From Hermodarchaeum sp048939595 (GTDB lineage: Archaea > Asgardarchaeota > Hermodarchaeia > Hermodarchaeales > Hermodarchaeaceae): a stretch of DNA of 64,000 nt. Location: NCBI GenBank assembly GCA_048939595.1, contig JBHLPI010000001.1:19559-83558 (forward strand), in the 5' to 3' direction. Numbering within the stretch: the stretch's first letter is position 1; each line of letters begins with the position of its first letter. The notes under the pieces are model-generated. The model did not search any database. It was not told the origin of the DNA and worked only from the letters and a program-made list of their open reading frames with translations. Below are positions 60,319-64,000 of the stretch, piece by piece. Both the position numbers and the translations under genes were made by a program.

Positions 60319-61101
60319 ATGGCGTCTGATACAATGGTCGTGACCGACGCTATTGTGGAAGAGGTACTTGGGGTTACAATTACCACCGTAGTTGACAATC
60401 AGTCTGCCCAACCCGGATTGAACCATGTCTGGGGATTATCCTTACATGTGAATATTCAGTTTCCAGGCCGGACTGAGGCACTTCTCATGGATACCAGTGG
60501 TAGTGCCCAAGTCTTTCGACATAATACACAGGCATTGAATCTGGATTTTACCAATCTTCGGGCACTAGTTATTACTCATTTTCATCATGATCATTTTGGG
60601 GCTATTCAGCCAGCTTTGGAGTTGATTCATCATACGGATCTAGTTGCCTATCTTCCTGCCAGTCATGATGCGTTGGAGCTCACGTTGAGTCAAAGTAATA
60701 TTCGCTGCGTCATTGCTGAGGAAGCCTCCATTATCCGATCAGGCGTATCGACAACTGGTGCGTTGGGGCCGAAGAAGCTCAAGGAACATGGTGTGGTCAT
60801 CAATGTTGAAAGGGTGGGAATTGTCTTGCTCATAGGGTGTGCGCATCCTAAGGTAGGACGGCTCCTTCAATCTGCGAAGAAGATCTTTCCAGGCCGTCCA
60901 GTTCATGCGGTCATTGGGGGATTTCATTTGAAGACTGAAGAAGAAGGAGTCAGAGTAGGGGAGTTGTTTGTGCACGAAGAAGTGAACCTTGTTTCACCTT
61001 GTCATTGCACACATAAGTCAGCAAAGGAAGCCATCCGAAGAGTTGTTGGCGATGATGTGTATCGCGAGAATGGGTCGGGAACCATCTTTTCCATAATGTA
61101 G
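60319..61101 (+). CDS. Metallo-beta-lactamase-fold hydrolase (COG1237-like)
   Basis: 260 residues. The metal motif is HFHHDH (87-92). MDTSGSA (58-64) is the strand before it. VLLIGCAHPKVGRLLQSAKK, then HAVIGGFHL and SPCHCTHKSAKE follow, which match the COG1237 branch containing 7,8-dihydropterin-6-methyl-4-(beta-D-ribofuranosyl)aminobenzene-5'-phosphate synthase-like proteins. A methanopterin-related role is possible given the LLM-class gene nearby. Start ATG 60319, divergent from the in-frame-TGA gene by about 120 bases. Confidence 0.82.
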   Translation: MASDTMVVTDAIVEEVLGVTITTVVDNQSAQPGLNHVWGLSLHVNIQFPGRTEALLMDTSGSAQVFRHNTQALNLDFTNLRALVITHFHHDHFGAIQPALELIHHTDLVAYLPASHDALELTLSQSNIRCVIAEEASIIRSGVSTTGALGPKKLKEHGVVINVERVGIVLLIGCAHPKVGRLLQSAKKIFPGRPVHAVIGGFHLKTEEEGVRVGELFVHEEVNLVSPCHCTHKSAKEAIRRVVGDDVYRENGSGTIFSIM

Positions 61102-61214
61102 TGACAAACCGACTTTGGCGAACTATATCAATCAACACTTTTAGTTAGAGGCGCGTCGTTGCTTTTTGGGTTTATTTAATAGGACAAAGAGAGAGATTGG
61201 TGCGAGGTTGGTGT

Positions 61215-62138
61215 ATGAAACCAGAGCAACTGATATTCACTACGGCCGTTTTTCCTCAGAAAAGGTCGGAACTCAATACTCTACTCCTTATCGAGAGCAT
61301 TCGTAAATTTGCTGGAGCCTTGGCAAAGAAGCCCGTCTGGGTTTTTACCCCTGAATCATCAAAGCCCCTCCGAGATACCACCATGAAGGGTCTACAAGCA
61401 CTTGATGTCAAGTTGATTTCTTTCGCCATGGACGAATCCAAATTACCTTTCTTTTTTGCAGACATCATTCAAGCAATTGCTTTTGCTGAATCGATTGCCG
61501 AACGAGATACATCCTTACTAGCCTGGTTGGGCTCAAATACCCTTATTCTGAATGAACCTAGCGAGTTTCTTATTCCAGATTCGAAGAGTTTAGGTTACCG
61601 ACCAGTCCACCACACCCTCATTGGCTCACGATTTAAAGAACCCCTTGACCCCTTTTGGTCCCACATATATGAGTCCTGTCAGGTACCCCAGGATCGAGTC
61701 TTTCCTATGGTCACCCACGTTGATGCAACCGAGATCCGTCCTTATTTTAATGCTGGATGTCTGATTACTCGTCCAACAAACCACCTCTTCCGCACTTGGC
61801 ATGACACATTTTTCGAACTCTACAAGAACCGGGAATGTCAGGGAGTCTATCAGCAGGATGAACGATACAAAATCTTCGTCCACCAGGCAGCCCTATCAGG
61901 AGTGATTCTTTCAATGTTTCCCTCCGGAGAACTCCATGAGCTTCCTAGCACCTACAATTACCCTCTTCACCTCTTTAAGCAAGATGTCTCCGACAGCCGC
62001 CCTTCCACACTGGAGGATCTGGTAACGATTCGACATGAAGGATTCTATCAGGACCCAGATTGGATCACTTCATTCCCCGCTAAGAGCCCTTTGAAGAAAT
62101 GGATTGGCCAGCAGTTGTCCAAATACTCAATCGAATAA
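61215..62138 (+). CDS. Glycosyltransferase-like (GT-A fold) protein
   Basis: 307 residues from ATG 61215 (a TTG at 61197 is possible; GAGGT just upstream supports the ATG). The pattern is that of nucleotide-diphospho-sugar transferases: strands IFTTAVFPQK and KPVWVFTPES, LLAWLGSNTLILNEPSEFL near 95-113 in place of the DxD strand, and a later PYFNAGCLITRP (about 178-189) as seen in GT8-like proteins. A true DxD metal motif is not obvious, so catalysis is uncertain. No membrane helices. Divergent neighbours give no hint. Confidence 0.5.
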   Translation: MKPEQLIFTTAVFPQKRSELNTLLLIESIRKFAGALAKKPVWVFTPESSKPLRDTTMKGLQALDVKLISFAMDESKLPFFFADIIQAIAFAESIAERDTSLLAWLGSNTLILNEPSEFLIPDSKSLGYRPVHHTLIGSRFKEPLDPFWSHIYESCQVPQDRVFPMVTHVDATEIRPYFNAGCLITRPTNHLFRTWHDTFFELYKNRECQGVYQQDERYKIFVHQAALSGVILSMFPSGELHELPSTYNYPLHLFKQDVSDSRPSTLEDLVTIRHEGFYQDPDWITSFPAKSPLKKWIGQQLSKYSIE

Positions 62139-62176
62139 TCAATGAAAATTAGTGAAAAAGCACAGTATTCCAGCAA

Positions 62177-62716
62177 TCATTTAGATTGGAGCTCTGCCAA
62201 CACCCTATTCACATCATCAACGAGTTCCGGTGGCTCTTGAATCAACTGAAATGCTGTGAATAGACTCTGAAGCACTTTGACTTGGGGACCGGAGAGTCCT
62301 TGCCCCTTGAGATCGCGAGCTCGTTGAATCATGGAGTGGATAGCAGGGTATATCTGAGTTGTCAAGTAATCGGGAAATACTTCGCGCTTATTGACATCCA
62401 CAAAATGGAGTTCAACTCTGTATTTGTAGCAAGCACCTAGGATACGTTCTCGGATTTCCTCTGAAGCAACACCAATGGGAATCACGACAACGGGAGTGCC
62501 TTCTGGCATAGCCACGCGATTCTGCACAGCCCGCCCCACAGCTTCGTACACATCCCCAGGGCTATGAATCCATTTTGCTTCAGCTAGAAGTGTATGGTTC
62601 TCTGAGGTTGCTAAAAGATCAACCACTCCACCGGGAATAGTGGCTTTTTGCTCGACCTGAAACCCATTGGCTTTGAGATATTGGCGATAAACGGATAGTA
62701 GGAGATACTCTGACAT
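62177..62716 (-). CDS. PD-(D/E)XK nuclease-like protein
   Basis: 179 residues. GGVVDLLATSENHTLLAEAKW (in parts: GGVVDLLATS and LLAEAKW, about 29-49) gives the D...ExK pattern (Asp33, Glu46, Lys48), the core of restriction-endonuclease-like folds. A preceding helix (LLLSVYRQYLKANGFQV) and following GTPVVVIPIG strand fit. Such stand-alone domains may process DNA or RNA, or be inactive binders. ATG 62716 is taken; 62725 is also in frame. Confidence 0.65.
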   Translation of the reverse strand: MSEYLLLSVYRQYLKANGFQVEQKATIPGGVVDLLATSENHTLLAEAKWIHSPGDVYEAVGRAVQNRVAMPEGTPVVVIPIGVASEEIRERILGACYKYRVELHFVDVNKREVFPDYLTTQIYPAIHSMIQRARDLKGQGLSGPQVKVLQSLFTAFQLIQEPPELVDDVNRVLAELQSK

Positions 62717-63007
62717 CGAACTCAACTCATCCAGTACCTCAATCCCTTAATAACCTATTTTTGGCTGATATCATAGAAAATGTTAAAGATCTTTTAAAAT
62801 GACCTATTTGCCTTGAACTGAATTATTCGCTAATTAGGTCTTTTGGGGATCAAAGAATCAGAAGATGAACACCGAAATGTAGTCTTTACTACCAAATGGA
62901 ATTTAGAATGCCTAGAATCCTTAGAAAACAATCATTACATCTACAATAAGAAAATATTCTGTAGGTAGCAGCGTTTCATTCAATAATAAATAAAATGATT
63001 AATCAAG
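62717..63007. other. AT-rich intergenic region (291 bases)
   Basis: No open frame of note, no RNA gene and no strong inverted repeat was found. AT-rich throughout. It must hold the promoter of the nuclease-like gene (minus strand) and the 3' end of the membrane protein gene at 63008. Confidence 0.4.
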
Positions 63008-63460
63008 TTAAATGATGTCTGTCATCTTTTCCCGTCGTAATTTCCACCATTTTTCTAATCGAAAGACTAAATACAGAAAACCTATTGCGAGAATCCCTAT
63101 GAGTGGAGGTCCGATTGAGAACGCCAAAGCTGGAGAAAAGCCCACAGACACAAGTAATAGGTAAAAACCAAAACCGCCAAGGAGAGAAAGCACTACTGCG
63201 TAATGGATAAACGACATTATTCTTACCTTCTCGCTAATCGTTTCACCCTTTCGAGAAACACGAAATAAGACAGGAAAAATGAAGGCAGGATACGTGATTA
63301 CGTAGAAACCTATAACACCAGCTAGGACTCCACTAAACCCAAATTCGTGCATGAAAAGCATTGGGAGATTTAGCCATAAGGCAATTAAAGCGACTAATAT
63401 CCACACTAGCAATCCGCAAACAAGGGACTCTACCCAACTATTAGTCCTAATCCGATTCAT
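63008..63460 (-). CDS. Four-helix membrane protein
   Basis: 150 residues with four predicted transmembrane segments (about 11-33, 38-60, 80-102 and 107-133) and a basic C-terminus (KWWKLRREKMTDII). No family recognised. Start ATG 63460. It is on the same strand as the small gene at 63640, about 180 bases away. Confidence 0.6.
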   Translation of the reverse strand: MNRIRTNSWVESLVCGLLVWILVALIALWLNLPMLFMHEFGFSGVLAGVIGFYVITYPAFIFPVLFRVSRKGETISEKVRIMSFIHYAVVLSLLGGFGFYLLLVSVGFSPALAFSIGPPLIGILAIGFLYLVFRLEKWWKLRREKMTDII

Positions 63461-63639
63461 GGGTTAACCCCATCTATATCAAGAATACTAATCTAATTTC
63501 GATTTTTTAATTTTAACAACGATTATGCATTGTAGATGTAAAGACTGTTATCCATAGAATAGTTTTCAAATAACTTTGGGGAGGGAAACTATGGAAGAGT
63601 CTGCTTTTACCTTAATTTCGTTTAGGTTGAGATTGAAAT

Positions 63640-63945
63640 CTATTCAGGGGGTTCTTTGAAAGATAATGTGGCAAGGACCTCAAGTTTCCGATTCTGTTTC
63701 AAGAAGTTGATGATTTGATCGACTCGTGAAGGCGCGGATTTGGCTAACTTGTCGGTGGCTTCTGCATGCAATCCAAAATCATCACGCCGTCGAATTTCTG
63801 GCGACACTTTTTCCTTCGCAACAGGGGCAGCGACATCTAAATCCTGTTGGGAAATATTCCCTGATTCCAGTTTATTGGCTAGAGCGTTATATTCCTTGTT
63901 TATCTGTTGGATTAGTGAGAGTTTGATGTTAAGGTCTGTTACCAT
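63640..63945 (-). CDS. Hypothetical polar helical protein
   Basis: 101 residues: helix-rich and charged (INKEYNALANKLESGNISQQDLD, in parts), a central PEIRRRDDFGLHAEATDKLAK and a final helix PSRVDQIINFLKQNRKLEVL. No Cys, no membrane segment. Start ATG 63945. Not assigned to any family. Confidence 0.5.
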   Translation of the reverse strand: MVTDLNIKLSLIQQINKEYNALANKLESGNISQQDLDVAAPVAKEKVSPEIRRRDDFGLHAEATDKLAKSAPSRVDQIINFLKQNRKLEVLATLSFKEPPE

Positions 63946-64000
63946 ATTGTATGCACTTAGTGATATTGCACAATGTACTAAATTATCGACTACATGGTCT

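Overview
The window reads as a piece of an archaeal chromosome, most likely from an Asgard archaeon and perhaps a Heimdallarchaeia-type lineage. Evidence: two Ras/Rab-like small GTPases, a form III-type RuBisCO, a presenilin/SPP-like intramembrane protease, a geranylgeranyl-reductase-family enzyme, archaeal-looking TATA boxes, and a NADH-module-free complex I. The lineage call is an inference from gene content; no 16S rRNA or ribosomal marker is present. Genes are densely packed on both strands. Many starts are GTG or TTG with recognisable Shine-Dalgarno (SD) sequences. I found no rRNA, tRNA, CRISPR array or insertion sequence.

Layout. 1-3.3 kb: two tandem HAD hydrolases, malic enzyme, a Ras-like GTPase. 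3.5-6.0 kb: larB, larC (N-terminal domain only) and larE for the nickel-pincer nucleotide cofactor. 6.5-7.9 kb: fucose-isomerase-family protein. 7.9-11.4 kb: UbiA/MenA prenyltransferase, polyprenyl diphosphate synthase and geranylgeranyl reductase, probably making a (partly saturated) menaquinone. 11.5-13.5 kb: sulfide:quinone oxidoreductase, TusA and DsrE2. 13.7-26.9 kb: a 14-gene nuo operon (A, B, arsR-type regulator, C, D, H, I, J, K, two extra antiporter subunits, L, M, N). 26.9-32.4 kb: HdrD-like iron-sulfur protein with cytochrome b, DoxX protein, SufR-like regulator, FixX and FixC. Together, 8-32 kb is a quinone-centred respiratory island: quinone synthesis, several dehydrogenases feeding quinone, and a proton-pumping complex. 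No terminal reductase is in view.

32.5-37.9 kb: phosphodiesterase, a double zinc-ribbon protein convergent with a Rab-like GTPase, and TrpB2. 37.9-46.9 kb: an oligopeptide-type ABC system in two divergent halves (OppF-OppD-OppC one way; OppB, small membrane proteins and the binding protein the other way), ending with a presenilin-like protease. Two parts are unusual: OppC carries a domain of about 190 residues between TM1 and TM2, and the binding protein has its two sequence halves in swapped order (apparent circular permutation) with a C-terminal membrane anchor. 47-64 kb: RuBisCO, YjbQ, a CoA-transferase pair with an interrupted alpha gene, pyruvate kinase, MoaD-like protein, NMT1-like binding protein, membrane acyltransferase, a frameshifted pentapeptide-repeat gene, flavin enzymes, a gene with an in-frame TGA, an MBL hydrolase, a glycosyltransferase-like protein and a PD-(D/E)XK nuclease-like protein.

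Three genes (49786-50731, 55485-56683, 59449-60201) are broken by a short insertion, a frameshift and a stop codon. I reconstructed them from flanking reading frames. Recoding, decay and sequencing error remain open for all three.
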